Assembly (NCBI GenBank): GCA_020849615.1
Contig: JADLFW010000009.1
Location: 243,235-307,234 of the forward strand
DNA: 64,000 nucleotides
Direction of reading: 5' to 3'
Source: Phycisphaerales bacterium
Lineage (GTDB): Bacteria > Planctomycetota > Phycisphaerae > Phycisphaerales > UBA1924
Both the position numbers and the translations under genes were made by a program. Of the stretch, positions 29,405 through 39,015 are shown one piece after another; the first letter of the stretch is position 1, and each line of letters begins with the position of its first letter. Under the pieces are notes generated by a model. That model made no database searches. It had not been told where the DNA came from and saw only the letters and a program-made list of their open reading frames with translations.

Positions 29405-29919
29405 CGGGCCTCGAACCGGCCGGGCCGGCGACAACCGGCGTTCTCTTCGTATGCCTCGGGAACATCTGCCGCTCCCCGCTGGCCGAAGCCATATTCCGCG
29501 ACCTGGCGGCCCGCCGCAGCGTGCTGCACCTGCTCGACATCGACTCGTGCGGCACCGGAGGATGGCACGTGGGAAAGGGAGCGGACCCGCGGTCGCTGCA
29601 GATCGCGGCCGTGCACGGGCTGCGGCTGGACCACACCGCGCGGCAGCTCGACCCGCCGACCGACTTCTCCCGGTTTCATCTGCTGGTGCCGATGGACCGC
29701 GACAACCGGCAGGCGCTGCTGCACCACGGAGCCGCGGCGGCGAAGGTGCGCCTGGCCCGGGAGTTTGACCCGCTGGCCGCGGGCGAGCCCGAATGGAGGC
29801 TCGATATCCCGGATCCGTACTACGGCGGCGATGATGGTTTCAGGCAGGTCTTCGAGATGCTGACTCGCGCCTGTGATGGCCTGCTGAATCACGTCCTGAA
29901 TCAGCGGTCGCTCGGATGA
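29401..29919 (+). CDS. Low-molecular-weight protein-tyrosine phosphatase
   Basis: 172 residues. The phosphate loop VLFVCLGNICRSPLAEAIF has the CX5R signature: nucleophile Cys 18 and Arg 24. The general-acid Asp is in DIPDPYYGGDDGFRQVFEML. The N-terminal 12 residues precede the usual start of the family; the GTG at 29401 overlaps the stop of the glycosyltransferase-like gene. In other bacteria such enzymes remove phosphate from polysaccharide-export tyrosine kinases, which would suit the neighbour, but no such kinase is in the window. It is convergent with odhB, 15 bases away. Confidence 0.93.
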   Translation: MTGLEPAGPATTGVLFVCLGNICRSPLAEAIFRDLAARRSVLHLLDIDSCGTGGWHVGKGADPRSLQIAAVHGLRLDHTARQLDPPTDFSRFHLLVPMDRDNRQALLHHGAAAAKVRLAREFDPLAAGEPEWRLDIPDPYYGGDDGFRQVFEMLTRACDGLLNHVLNQRSLG

Positions 29920-29934
29920 TGCGGCCCTGCGCCG

Positions 29935-31212
29935 TCAGATGTCCAGCACCAGCCGGGCCGGGTCCTCGATCGCCTGCTTGATGCGCACCAGGAACTGGAC
30001 CGCCTGCGCGCCGTCGATGATGCGGTGGTCGTAGCTCAGGGCGAGGTACATCATCGGCCGCAGCACGATCTGACCCGGGTTGGCCGGGTCCTCGACCGGG
30101 CGGTTCTTGATCGTGTGCATGCCCAGGATGCCCGACTGCGGCGGATTGAGGATGGGGGTGCTCATCAGCGAGCCGAACACGCCGCCGTTGGTGATCGTGA
30201 ACGTCCCGCCCTGCATCTCCTCCAGCGAGAGCTTCCCATCGCGGGCCCGGGTCGCCAGGTCCTTGATCCCGTTCTCGATCTGGGCGACCGACAGCGATTC
30301 GCAGCCGCGCAGCACCGGGACGACGAGCCCCTTGGGCGTGGAGACGGCGACGGCGATGTCGCAGTATTCGTGGCTCTCGATCATCAGCTGGCCGTCGGCA
30401 TCCTGCACGATGTACGAGTTCACGGCGGGGAAGGCCCGCAGCGCCGAGACCACGGCCTTGACGAAGAAGCCCATGAATCCCAGGCCGATTCCATGCTTCT
30501 TCTCGAACTCCTCCTTGTACGACTTGCGCAGGCCCATCACCCCCGACATGTCGCACTCGTTGAACGTCGTGAGCATCGCCGCGGTGTGCTGGGCCTCGAC
30601 CAGGCGGCTGGCGACGCGCTGGCGGAGGGGTGTCATCCGCTCCCGCTTCACGCCGCGTTCGCCCGCCGCGACGGCGCCGCCGCCGCTCACCACCGGCGGA
30701 CGCTGCGACTCGACGTAGCCGACGACATCCTGCTCGCGGACCCGATGGCCCGCGCCCGTGGCAGGGACCTTCGAGAGATCGACGTTGTGCTCGGCCGCGA
30801 CCTTGCGGGCCAGCGGCGTGGCCCGGACTTCGCCGTTGATCGGCTTGGGCTCCGCGGCCTTGATCGCGGGTGCGGCGGTCGCCACGGCGGCCGCGGTGGC
30901 CGCACCCGGCTCCGGACGTGACTCGGCCTTGGCGGCGGCCGGCGCTGCTTTCGCCGCGGGCGCGGCGGCGGCTGCGGCCGACGGGTCGATCGAACCGACA
31001 ACGCCGCCGACGGGAACGGTGTCGCCCTCCTTGGCCCGGCGCGTCAGCACCCCGGCCTCGGGAGCGCGGACCTCGAGGGTGACCTTGTCGGTCTCCAGTT
31101 CGAGCACGATGTCGTCCTTGGCGACCGCATCTCCGCTGGCCTTGAGCCAACGGGACAGGACGCCGCTGGTGACGGATTCGCCGACGCTCGGGATGACGAT
31201 GTCGATAGCCAT
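29935..31212 (-). CDS. odhB: Dihydrolipoyllysine-residue succinyltransferase (E2)
   Basis: 425 residues. E2 core of the 2-oxoglutarate dehydrogenase complex; it passes the succinyl group from E1 to CoA. The lipoyl domain (1-77) contains [19 protein letters not shown] with the lipoylated Lys. An Ala/Pro linker follows, then the E3/E1-binding domain [20 protein letters not shown] (about 128-165). The acyltransferase domain (about 190-425) ends [20 protein letters not shown] with the catalytic His and Asp. It lies 33 bases downstream of the E1 gene on the same strand. No E3 (lpd) is in the window. Confidence 0.96.
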   Translation of the reverse strand: MAIDIVIPSVGESVTSGVLSRWLKASGDAVAKDDIVLELETDKVTLEVRAPEAGVLTRRAKEGDTVPVGGVVGSIDPSAAAAAAPAAKAAPAAAKAESRPEPGAATAAAVATAAPAIKAAEPKPINGEVRATPLARKVAAEHNVDLSKVPATGAGHRVREQDVVGYVESQRPPVVSGGGAVAAGERGVKRERMTPLRQRVASRLVEAQHTAAMLTTFNECDMSGVMGLRKSYKEEFEKKHGIGLGFMGFFVKAVVSALRAFPAVNSYIVQDADGQLMIESHEYCDIAVAVSTPKGLVVPVLRGCESLSVAQIENGIKDLATRARDGKLSLEEMQGGTFTITNGGVFGSLMSTPILNPPQSGILGMHTIKNRPVEDPANPGQIVLRPMMYLALSYDHRIIDGAQAVQFLVRIKQAIEDPARLVLDI

Positions 31213-31245
31213 GTCGGTCTGCCCTTTACCGGGAACGTAGGCCCG

Positions 31246-34146
31246 TCACGCCGAGGCCCGGGTGGCCCGGGGGTCCTTGCGGGCTGGGGTCTGAGGCTTG
31301 GCTTCCTTGTCGGCCTCGGCGGCCGGCTTGGCATCCTTGGGCTTGGGCCCGATCGCCGCGGTGATGACGGCCTCCTGCTGGTGCTTGTCGGCCTTCTTGG
31401 AGCCGACAGCGGGCGTGGCGCTGGGCTCGCGGCCCATGTACTTCAGCTCGATGCCCAAGTCGGTGCGGAACTGGTCGGCGACGAACAGGAATGCGCCGGC
31501 GTTGCGGGGCTCCTCCTGGGCGTACACCATCTCGGCGTTCCGCGGATACCTGGCCAGCAGCGCCTTGATCGCGGCGTGGTGCATCGGGTAGAGCTGCTCG
31601 ATGCGGACGATCGCCACATCGCGCCGTGACAGCACCCGACGGCGCTCCGCCAACTCGAAGTAGACCTTGCCCGAGCAGAACACAACCCGCTTGACGGCCT
31701 TTCGGTCGGAGGCGTCGGGCCCGTCAAACGCGGGGTCGTCAATGACCTCGCGGAAGTGCCCGGTCGCCAGTTCGTCGATCGTGCTGGTCGGCGTGCGCAG
31801 CAGGCTCTTGGGGGTCATGACGACGAGCGGCTTGCGGAACGCCCGCTTCATCTGGCGGCGCAGGAGGTGGAAGATCTGCGCCCCCGTCGTGGGGTACACG
31901 ATCTCCAGGTTCTGGTCGGCGCACAGCGTCAGGAACCGCTCGAGCCGCGCCGACGAGTGCTCCGGGCCCGCACCCTCGTACCCGTGCGGCAGCAGCAGCA
32001 CCAGCCCCGACCAGCGGTCCCACTTGATCTCGGAAGAGGCGATGTACTGGTCGATGATGACCTGGGCGCCGTTGGCGAAGTCGCCGAACTGGGCCTCCCA
32101 CATCACGAGCATGTTCGGGTCGGCAAGGCTGTACCCGTAATCGAAGCCCAGCACCGAGACCTCCGAGAGCGGGCTGTCGTACACGCAGAACCGGGCCTGC
32201 AGCAGCCGGCCGTCGGGCCCGTACTGCTTGTCCGGGCCCGCGGGGTCGCCGATCCCCCGCATCATGTTCAGCGGGATGTAGGGCTCGCCGGTCTCGAAGT
32301 CGCGCAGCACGGCGTGGCGCTGGGTGAACGTGCCGCGGCGGCTGTCCTGCCCGCTGAGCCGCACGGCGATGCCCTCGAGCAGCAGCGTGCCGATCGCCAG
32401 CATCTCGCCCTCCGCGTAGCTCACCTTGCGGCTCGCGGGAAGGCCGGCCCGGGCCTCGAGCAGGCCCGTCAGCTTGGGGTTCACGCGGAAGCCCCGCGGA
32501 GCGCGGCCCATCGCCTCGCACACTTCCTGGATCGCCTCCATCGGCGCGCCGGTGGGGACCGGCTCGTGCGAGTACTCGCTCTTGAGCCCCTCCCACTGCG
32601 CGCTCCCCGGATCGATGGTCGGGTCGTGCGGCTCGAGCTTCGCCGCGGTCTGGGCCGCGTCAAGCGCCGCGTTCAGCCGCTCGCCGATCTGCCGGGATTC
32701 CTCGGCGCTGATGACCCCCAGCTCGAGCAGCCGGGCCGCGTACACATCCAGCGTCGCCTGCTTCTGCTTGATCAGCGCGGCCAGCAGCGGCTGCGTGAAG
32801 CTCTGCTCATCGCCCTCGTTGTGCCCGTACTTGCGGTAGCACACCATGTCGATGAACACATCCTTGTGGAACTTCTGGCGGTACTCGGCCGCGAGCCGCG
32901 CGACCGACACGCACGCCTCCGGGTCCTCTCCGCTGACGTGGAACACCGGGGCATCCACGAACTTCGCGATGTCGGTGCAGTAGGTGGTGCTGCGGGCATC
33001 CTCGGGGATCGTCGTGAAGCCGATCAGGTTGTTGATCACAACGTGGATGGAACCCCCGACGGTGTACCCCTCCAGCTGCGACATGTTCAGGCATTCGGCG
33101 ACGATGCCCTGGCCCGCGATCGCCGCATCGCCGTGGATGAGCACGGGAACGACCCGCTCCCTCGCGGTGTCGTTGCGGAGCCGCTGCTTGGCCCGGCACC
33201 GCCCCAGCACCACGGCGTTCACCGACTCGAGATGGCTGGGGTTGCTGGACATCGCCAGGTGGACGCGGCGGCCGTTCGAAAGCACCCGCTCGCCGGAATA
33301 GCCGCGGTGGTACTTCACATCCCCGCCGCCGTCGGCGAAGCCGGCCTCCCAGTTGTCCTCGAACTCGGTGAAGATCTGCTCGTAGGACTTGCCCATGATG
33401 TTGTTGAGCACGTTCAGGCGGCCGCGGTGGGCCATGCCCAGGACGATCTCCTCAACACCCAGGTCCGATGATCGCTCGATCGCCTGCTCCAGCAGCGGGA
33501 TCAGCGAGATGCCGCCCTCGAGGCTGAACCGCTTCTCCGTGCCGTACCGCTTGCCCAGGAATGTCTCGAACGTCTCGGCCCGGGTGAGCTGCTCGAGCAC
33601 CGCGCGGCGCTGCTCCGGCCGCGGCGTGACGGGCCCGCGCGTCCCTTCGAAGTTCTTGATGAACCAGTCGCGCTCCTCAACGCCGGGGATGTGCGTGAAC
33701 TCGAGGCCCACCGAACCGCAGTACGTGTCCTCGACGTGCGCGATGAGCTGGCGCAGCGTCGTGATCTCCCCCGGGACGCCGAGCTGAACGATGTCAACCT
33801 CACGGTCGAGATCCCCCTGGCCCAGGCCGTGGAACTCCAGCGACAACTCCGCCGGGCGCGGCCGCTCGCGGCCGAAGGGGTCGATCCGCGCCGCGAGATG
33901 CCCCAGCTGCCGGTAGGCCGAGATCAGGTCGTCAACCGCGCTCTGGAAACGCGATGCAGCGCCGCCGGCCGCCGCCTCGATCCCGCCCGGGCCCGGCACA
34001 CGGCCGAGCTCGAACCCCTGGAAGAACGATCGCAGATCCGGAGAAACCGCCCCGGGATCGCGCTGGTAGACGGCGTACTGGGAATCGATGTACTCGGCGT
34101 TCCACCCGTTGAGCGAGGGCGGGATGGCGCGGGGAGCGGAGGTCAT
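31246..34146 (-). CDS. odhA: 2-oxoglutarate dehydrogenase E1 component
   Basis: 966 residues. Thiamine diphosphate enzyme that decarboxylates 2-oxoglutarate in the citric acid cycle. Conserved segments include VLGMAHRGRLNVLNNIMGKS, the HGDAAIAGQGIVAECLNMS loop, the ThDP-binding stretch VCYRKYGHNEGDEQSFTQP, and the C-terminal AGPEHSSARLERFL. A Lys/Ala-rich tail (about 30 residues) ends the protein. The ATG at 34146 is preferred because AGGAA lies upstream and MTSAPRAIPPSLNGWNAEYI is the usual start region; the open frame extends to 34200. It is followed by odhB. Confidence 0.96.
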   Translation of the reverse strand: MTSAPRAIPPSLNGWNAEYIDSQYAVYQRDPGAVSPDLRSFFQGFELGRVPGPGGIEAAAGGAASRFQSAVDDLISAYRQLGHLAARIDPFGRERPRPAELSLEFHGLGQGDLDREVDIVQLGVPGEITTLRQLIAHVEDTYCGSVGLEFTHIPGVEERDWFIKNFEGTRGPVTPRPEQRRAVLEQLTRAETFETFLGKRYGTEKRFSLEGGISLIPLLEQAIERSSDLGVEEIVLGMAHRGRLNVLNNIMGKSYEQIFTEFEDNWEAGFADGGGDVKYHRGYSGERVLSNGRRVHLAMSSNPSHLESVNAVVLGRCRAKQRLRNDTARERVVPVLIHGDAAIAGQGIVAECLNMSQLEGYTVGGSIHVVINNLIGFTTIPEDARSTTYCTDIAKFVDAPVFHVSGEDPEACVSVARLAAEYRQKFHKDVFIDMVCYRKYGHNEGDEQSFTQPLLAALIKQKQATLDVYAARLLELGVISAEESRQIGERLNAALDAAQTAAKLEPHDPTIDPGSAQWEGLKSEYSHEPVPTGAPMEAIQEVCEAMGRAPRGFRVNPKLTGLLEARAGLPASRKVSYAEGEMLAIGTLLLEGIAVRLSGQDSRRGTFTQRHAVLRDFETGEPYIPLNMMRGIGDPAGPDKQYGPDGRLLQARFCVYDSPLSEVSVLGFDYGYSLADPNMLVMWEAQFGDFANGAQVIIDQYIASSEIKWDRWSGLVLLLPHGYEGAGPEHSSARLERFLTLCADQNLEIVYPTTGAQIFHLLRRQMKRAFRKPLVVMTPKSLLRTPTSTIDELATGHFREVIDDPAFDGPDASDRKAVKRVVFCSGKVYFELAERRRVLSRRDVAIVRIEQLYPMHHAAIKALLARYPRNAEMVYAQEEPRNAGAFLFVADQFRTDLGIELKYMGREPSATPAVGSKKADKHQQEAVITAAIGPKPKDAKPAAEADKEAKPQTPARKDPRATRASA

Positions 34147-34506
34147 AGCGTTTCCTGCGTGTCGCGAGGTCTGAACGTTATCCTGACAAAGCATGAACAA
34201 CGGTGGCCGGGCCGCCGTTTCCGATGGTAGGCAGAACTATCGGCCCGCTTGGGCCTGGAGTCTGGCAAATCCCCCCGCCGCCCAGGGTCCGCGGGGCGGA
34301 AGGTGCGTTGCTCGCTCGAGATCGCCGCCGAGCCCTCCCGCCGCGGTGCCGCGGCAATCTTCACGCAACCCTAACCCCTGAACAGGCCTCAGCGCCGCGG
34401 CGCGAGGATATCTTCCCGCGGCGCGATGCCGGAGGGCCGTGCACACACGGGCCGGCCCCGCCGGGCGGCCCACTCCCGACCCGTAACCGCCTTCCAAGGA
34501 GCGAAT
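34147..34506. promoter_or_regulatory. Divergent odhA/pstS intergenic region with hairpin
   Basis: This 360-base gap separates the divergent odhA and pstS genes and should contain both promoters. At 34393-34401 and 34417-34425 a perfect 9-bp GC stem (GCGCCGCGG / CCGCGGCGC) with a 15-base loop lies about 80 bases before pstS and may be part of its leader. I could not find a clear Pho-box pair or sigma-70 boxes. No gene is evident; the open frames here are shadows. Confidence 0.45.
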
Positions 34507-35535
34507 ATGACGCGGATGAGCAGCGGCCCCCGGACCTGGTTGACCTCTCTGGCATTGCTCGCCGGCGTGATGGCCGGGCCGGCCCACGCCGTGGCGCAGG
34601 ACAAGGTCGTGAAGATCGACGGCTCGAGCACGGTCTACCCGATCACCGAGGCCGTGGCCGAGGAGTTCCAGTCCGAGAGCAAGGGCTCCATCAAGGTCAC
34701 CGTGGGGATCTCCGGCACGGGCGGGGGCTTCAAGAAGTTCTGCCGCGGCGAGCTCGATATCTCCAACGCCTCGCGGCCGATCAAGAAAGAGGAAATCGAA
34801 GAGTGCGCGAAGAACGGCATCGAGTACATCGAGCTGCCGATCGCGTTCGACGCCCTGACGGTCGTGATCAACAAGCAGAACACGTGGGCCGCGAACATGA
34901 CCGTCGCGGAGCTCAAGAAGCTCTGGGAGCCCGAGGCCCAGGGCAAGATCACCAAGTGGAATCAGATCAACCCCGCCTGGCCCGACGCCAAGATCGACCT
35001 GTTCGGCGCCGGCACCGACTCGGGCACCTTCGAGTACTTCACGGAAGCCGTGGTCGGCAAGGCCAAGTCCTCCCGGGGCGACTACACGGCCTCGGAGGAT
35101 GACAACACCCTGGTCAAGGGGGTGGAGGGCAGCCGCAACGCGCTCGGCTATTTCGGCATGGCCTACTACCTGACCCACAAGGACAAGCTCGCCGCCGTCA
35201 GCGTGGCCTGGGATAAGAACAAGGCGACCAAGGACCCGGTCGCTCCCAATGCCGAGAATGTCATCAACGGCAGCTACGCCCCCCTCTCGCGACCGCTGTT
35301 CATCTATGTCAACAAGAAGTCCTTGGAGACCCGCCCCGAGGTGAAGCAGTTCGCCAAGTTCTATCTCGACAACATCAAGTCGCTGGTCGAGGAGGTCAAC
35401 TACGTTCCCCTGCCCGACGAAGCGTACACCGCGGTTCGGGCCCGGTTCGAGAAGCAGCAGACCGGCTCGGTATTCGGCGGCGAGGGCGCGATCGGCGTCA
35501 AGATCGAAGATATCCTCAAGCGCGAGACCAAGTGA
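34507..35535 (+). CDS. pstS: Phosphate-binding periplasmic protein PstS
   Basis: 342 residues. High-affinity phosphate receptor of the PstSCAB importer. A signal peptide ([20 protein letters not shown]) is cut near residue 27. The binding-site loops [14 protein letters not shown] and [20 protein letters not shown] then SNASRPI match the PstS family, as does [12 protein letters not shown]. The ATG at 34507 has AAGGAG 7 bases before it. It is followed, after a 136-base gap with a strong hairpin, by pstC, pstA and pstB. Expression under phosphate limitation is expected from the family but not proved here. Confidence 0.96.
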   Translation: MTRMSSGPRTWLTSLALLAGVMAGPAHAVAQDKVVKIDGSSTVYPITEAVAEEFQSESKGSIKVTVGISGTGGGFKKFCRGELDISNASRPIKKEEIEECAKNGIEYIELPIAFDALTVVINKQNTWAANMTVAELKKLWEPEAQGKITKWNQINPAWPDAKIDLFGAGTDSGTFEYFTEAVVGKAKSSRGDYTASEDDNTLVKGVEGSRNALGYFGMAYYLTHKDKLAAVSVAWDKNKATKDPVAPNAENVINGSYAPLSRPLFIYVNKKSLETRPEVKQFAKFYLDNIKSLVEEVNYVPLPDEAYTAVRARFEKQQTGSVFGGEGAIGVKIEDILKRETK

Positions 35536-35564
35536 CAGCCCGCCCTTCCAGATACGAATCCACG

Positions 35565-35590
35565 AGGCGCGGGCTCACGGGCCCGCGCCT
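35565..35590 (+). terminator. Hairpin between pstS and pstC
   Basis: AGGCGCGGGC (35565-35574) pairs perfectly with GCCCGCGCCT (35581-35590) over a 6-base loop. A 10-bp GC stem just after pstS, without a long T-run, may act as a partial terminator or 3'-stabilising hairpin. That would let pstS be made in excess over the permease genes. Confidence 0.55.
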
Positions 35591-35671
35591 TGCTTGATCG
35601 GGGGGCCCGACGGGGAGGCCGGTTGAAGGACGTCAGCGCGATGGAGCCTTGAAGCAGATGGAGCACCGCCA

Positions 35672-36595
35672 ATGAGCCAGGCCCTCGCCGCCGCCCGGCC
35701 GATGGCGGCGGCGCGCCTCCGCCCGCTCGAGAAGCTGGCGGAGGCCGGGTTGCTCCTGGCGGCGGTCTTCTCCGTGTGCGTGACAGCCGGGATCGTCTAC
35801 GTGCTGGTCTCCGAGGCGGTGCCGTTCTTCGCGCACCCCGACGTGACGGTATGGAAGTTCCTTACCGACACGCAGTGGACCCCCCTTTTCGCGGACAAGC
35901 ACTTCGGCATCCTGCCGCTGGTCTCGGGCACCCTCATGACCACCGCGATCGCCCTCCTGGTCGCCATGCCGGTGGGCACCGTCATCGCGATCTGGCTGAG
36001 CGAGTTCGCGTCTCCGCGCCTCCGCGACACCCTCAAGCCCGTGCTCGAGCTTCTCAGCGCCGTGCCGACGGTGGTGTACGGCTATTTCGCGATCACCGCC
36101 GTGGCCCCCGCCATGCAGCGGCTCTACCCGGGACTGCCGCTCTTCAACATGCTATCCGCCGGGCTGGTCATGGGGCTCATGATCATCCCCTACGTGTCAT
36201 CCCTCTCCGAGGACGCCATGCGGGCCGTCCCCATGCTCCTCCGCGAAGGCTCCTACGGGCTGGGCGCCAACCGCCTGACGACCGCCGTCCGCGTCGTCTT
36301 CCCCGCCGCCCTCTCCGGCATCGCCGCCTCGTACGTGCTCGCCATCTCCCGCGCGGTCGGCGAGACCATGATCGTCGCGATCGCCGCCGGCAACCAGCCC
36401 AAGCTCACCCTCGACCCCACGGAAGGCGCCGCCACCATCACGGCCTACATCGTCCAGGTCTCTCTCGGCGATCTCCCCCACGGAAGCCTGGAGTACCAGT
36501 CGATCTTCGCCGCGGGCATCGCCCTGTTCATCATGACCCTCGGGTTCAATGTCATCGGCGCCGGGCTGCGGCGCCGCTACCGGCAGGCCTACTGA
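35672..36595 (+). CDS. pstC: Phosphate ABC transporter permease PstC
   Basis: 307 residues, about six membrane helices. It forms the inner-membrane channel with PstA. The conserved loop (EGSYGLGANRLTTAVRVVFP) with the nearby GIAASYVLAISRAVGETMIV is the cytoplasmic coupling helix that contacts PstB (EAA-type motif). The start ATG (35672) begins with a short hydrophilic leader of about 25 residues. pstA starts 3 bases after its stop, so the two are translated together. Confidence 0.95.
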   Translation: MSQALAAARPMAAARLRPLEKLAEAGLLLAAVFSVCVTAGIVYVLVSEAVPFFAHPDVTVWKFLTDTQWTPLFADKHFGILPLVSGTLMTTAIALLVAMPVGTVIAIWLSEFASPRLRDTLKPVLELLSAVPTVVYGYFAITAVAPAMQRLYPGLPLFNMLSAGLVMGLMIIPYVSSLSEDAMRAVPMLLREGSYGLGANRLTTAVRVVFPAALSGIAASYVLAISRAVGETMIVAIAAGNQPKLTLDPTEGAATITAYIVQVSLGDLPHGSLEYQSIFAAGIALFIMTLGFNVIGAGLRRRYRQAY

Positions 36596-36598
36596 CCC

Positions 36599-37543
36599 AT
36601 GCACGACCTCGACCGCATCATCCGCCGCGGCCGCCGCAACGACCGGCTGTTCAACGTGCTGGGGGCGACGCTCGCCGTCGTTTGCCTGACCGTCCTGGGC
36701 GTGCTGGTCGCCCAGCTGCTCATCGCCGGCATCCCCCGCATCGACTGGCAGTTCCTCACCTCGTTCCCCTCCCGCAAGGCGGCCCGGGCCGGCGCCCTCT
36801 CGGCCTGGGTGGGATCCCTGCTGGTCATGCTCATCACCGCATCGACCGCGATCCCCCTGGGCATCGCCGCCGGGATCTACCTCGAGGAATACGCCAGGAA
36901 GAACTGGTTCACGAACCTGATCGAGATCAACATCGCCAACCTCGCCGGTGTCCCATCGATCATCTACGGGCTCATGGCCCTCGGGCTGCTGGTCTACCAG
37001 TTCAGGCTCGGCCAGTCGATCCTGACCGCCGGACTCACCCTGGGCTTCCTCATCCTCCCTGTCGTCATCGTCGCGACCCGCGAGTCGCTCCGCGCGATCC
37101 CTCAGTACATGCGCGAGGCCGCCTACGCGCTGGGGGCCACCCGCCTCCAGGTCGTCCGCCACCACCTTCTCCCCTATTCCGCCGGCGGCATCGCCACCGG
37201 CGTCATCATCGCCATGTCCCGGGCCATCGGCGAGACCGCCCCGCTTGTCACGATCGGCGCTCTCACCTACATCGCGTTCCTTCCCCCCGCGCCCTTCTCC
37301 CCCCTGCCGGCCGGGCCCGACGGGGCCTCCCCCGGCATGTACGGGCCGTTCGCCTGGATCATGTCGCCGTTCACGGTGCTCCCGATTCAGATGTTCGCCT
37401 GGGTCTCCCGGCCCAGCTCTCCGGGCAATGATTTCGCCCCCAACGCGGCCGCCGCGGGCGTGATCCTGATAGTGTTCACGCTCGGCCTGAACGCCGCCGC
37501 GATCTTTGTCCGCCAGCGTGTGCGGAGGAGGGTCAAGTGGTAG
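36599..37543 (+). CDS. pstA: Phosphate ABC transporter permease PstA
   Basis: 314 residues, about six membrane helices, partner of PstC. The coupling loop [20 protein letters not shown] then [20 protein letters not shown] is present, as is [14 protein letters not shown]. The segment [20 protein letters not shown] is typical of PstA. It starts with [14 protein letters not shown], a short basic cytoplasmic N terminus. Its last codons overlap the GTG start of pstB. The whole operon is co-directional. Confidence 0.95.
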   Translation: MHDLDRIIRRGRRNDRLFNVLGATLAVVCLTVLGVLVAQLLIAGIPRIDWQFLTSFPSRKAARAGALSAWVGSLLVMLITASTAIPLGIAAGIYLEEYARKNWFTNLIEINIANLAGVPSIIYGLMALGLLVYQFRLGQSILTAGLTLGFLILPVVIVATRESLRAIPQYMREAAYALGATRLQVVRHHLLPYSAGGIATGVIIAMSRAIGETAPLVTIGALTYIAFLPPAPFSPLPAGPDGASPGMYGPFAWIMSPFTVLPIQMFAWVSRPSSPGNDFAPNAAAAGVILIVFTLGLNAAAIFVRQRVRRRVKW

Positions 37544-38436
37544 CCGGGAAAGCCCTGATGACCCCCGACCGCTCTTCACCGTACAGACCCAGCGCGGACC
37601 CGCCCTCCGGCGGACCGATTTCCCTCGATCTCCCGGGGCTGCCCGATGCCCCGAGGCCCGCCGCGCCGGAAGCCGCCCGCATCAAGGCCGACGTGCGCGG
37701 GCTCAGCTTCTACTACGGCAAGAACCAGGCCGTCAAGAACGTCAGCCTCGCCTTCCGCGAGCGGAGCGTGACCGCCCTGATCGGCCCATCCGGCTGCGGC
37801 AAGACCACGCTGCTCCGCTGCTTCAACCGCATGCACGACCTCTACCCGGCCAACCGCTACGAGGGCCAGATCCTTCTCCAGCCCAGCGGCATCAATATCA
37901 TCGACCGCCACGTCAGCCCCATCGAGATGCGCATGCGGATCTCGATGGTCTTTCAGAAGCCCAACCCCTTCCCTAAGTCGATCTTCGAGAACGTCGCGTA
38001 CGGGCCTCGCCTCCGCGGCGTCCGCAGCCGCTCCGAGCTCGAGGGCCGTGTCGAGCGGGCCCTCAAGTCCGCGGCCCTCTGGGAAGAGGTCAGGGACCGC
38101 CTCCGCAAGCCGGGCTACGACCTGTCGGGCGGCCAGCAGCAGCGGCTGTGCATCGCCCGCGCCCTGGCGGTCGATCCCGAGATCGTCCTCTTCGATGAGC
38201 CGACCTCGGCCCTTGACCCGATCGCGACCAGCCGCATCGAGGAGCTGGTGCACGAGCTCAAGTCCAAGGTGACGATCATCATCGTCACCCACAACATGCA
38301 GCAGGCGGCCCGGGTCTCCGACTACACCGCCTTCATGTACCTGGGCGAGCTCATCGAGTACGACTCCACGGCGACGGTCTTCCAGAACCCGTCGAAGCCG
38401 CTCACCGAGCAGTACATCAGCGGCCACTTCGGCTGA
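37537..38436 (+). CDS. pstB: Phosphate import ATP-binding protein PstB
   Basis: 299 residues. ATPase of the phosphate importer. Walker A is GPSGCGKTT, the signature [20 protein letters not shown], Walker [16 protein letters not shown], and the switch His is in [36 protein letters not shown] is diagnostic of PstB. It has an N-terminal extension of about 45 Pro-rich residues. The GTG at 37537 has AGGAGGG just upstream and overlaps the pstA stop; an ATG at 37558 is an alternative. It is convergent with the secretin-operon lipoprotein gene, 9 bases away. No phoU follows. Confidence 0.95.
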   Translation: MVAGKALMTPDRSSPYRPSADPPSGGPISLDLPGLPDAPRPAAPEAARIKADVRGLSFYYGKNQAVKNVSLAFRERSVTALIGPSGCGKTTLLRCFNRMHDLYPANRYEGQILLQPSGINIIDRHVSPIEMRMRISMVFQKPNPFPKSIFENVAYGPRLRGVRSRSELEGRVERALKSAALWEEVRDRLRKPGYDLSGGQQQRLCIARALAVDPEIVLFDEPTSALDPIATSRIEELVHELKSKVTIIIVTHNMQQAARVSDYTAFMYLGELIEYDSTATVFQNPSKPLTEQYISGHFG

Positions 38437-38445
38437 TCAGCACGC

Positions 38446-39015
38446 TCAGGGCGATCCCGCCGGGCGCAGACCGCTGCGGCCGATCGTCACCGTCAGCGAC
38501 TTGGCCCGCACCGCCTTGCCGGAGACCGGTGTGAAGGTCGTGTGGAGCTCGGCGCTGCGGAAGTCCGTCCGGTCGGTGCCCTTCTCCAGCAGCGACAGCC
38601 GGACGACATAGCCGGGCCCGGGCGGCATCACCCGCACGATCGCCTCAGTTTCCTGCGGCGTCAGGTCCCACGCCGCGAGCGGGGCGCCGTCCGGCGCGTT
38701 GAGGGCGAAGTTGAACGCCCCCGGCACCTGGATCGACGCGCCGGGGAACTGATCGTCGAAGATGTACGCCGTCAGGCCGATCGTGTCGAGGTACCCGTTG
38801 CCGTCCGTATCCTCGGGAAAACTCGTCGAGACCAGGAGCGCTGATGCCTTGGCCCACTCCGGCTGCTTGGGCGGCGGCCTGTCGCGCGGCTCCGCCGAGA
38901 CGCAGCCCGCGGCGACGACGCCCGCCGTCGCGATGCACCCCGCCAGGCGCAGACCTCGCCAGCCGAATCGAATAGCGGTCATCAACGCCTTTCGGGGCCG
39001 CCGGGCCCGGTTCAT
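38446..39015 (-). CDS. Putative lipoprotein with calcium-loop-like motif, coupled to the giant secretin
   Basis: 189 residues. A lipobox AAGC ends at Cys 38 (another, LAGC, at 27). The mature part contains FPEDTDGNGYLDTIGLTAYI, where DTDGNGYLD matches a DxDxNGxxD calcium-binding loop of the EF-hand/dockerin type, followed by beta-rich sequence (IQVPGAFNFALNAPDGAPLA). The ATG at 39015 overlaps the stop of the giant secretin gene (ATGA), so the two are translationally coupled. Secretins often need a pilotin lipoprotein; that role is a guess from position and lipid anchor only, and no pilotin family is recognised. Confidence 0.75.
   Translation of the reverse strand: MNRARRPRKALMTAIRFGWRGLRLAGCIATAGVVAAGCVSAEPRDRPPPKQPEWAKASALLVSTSFPEDTDGNGYLDTIGLTAYIFDDQFPGASIQVPGAFNFALNAPDGAPLAAWDLTPQETEAIVRVMPPGPGYVVRLSLLEKGTDRTDFRSAELHTTFTPVSGKAVRAKSLTVTIGRSGLRPAGSP

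Noticed and set aside
34203..35102. Plus-strand 299-codon frame across the pstS start
   Set aside because: Arg/Gly-rich shadow overlapping pstS in another frame; pstS has a signal peptide and a ribosome site.
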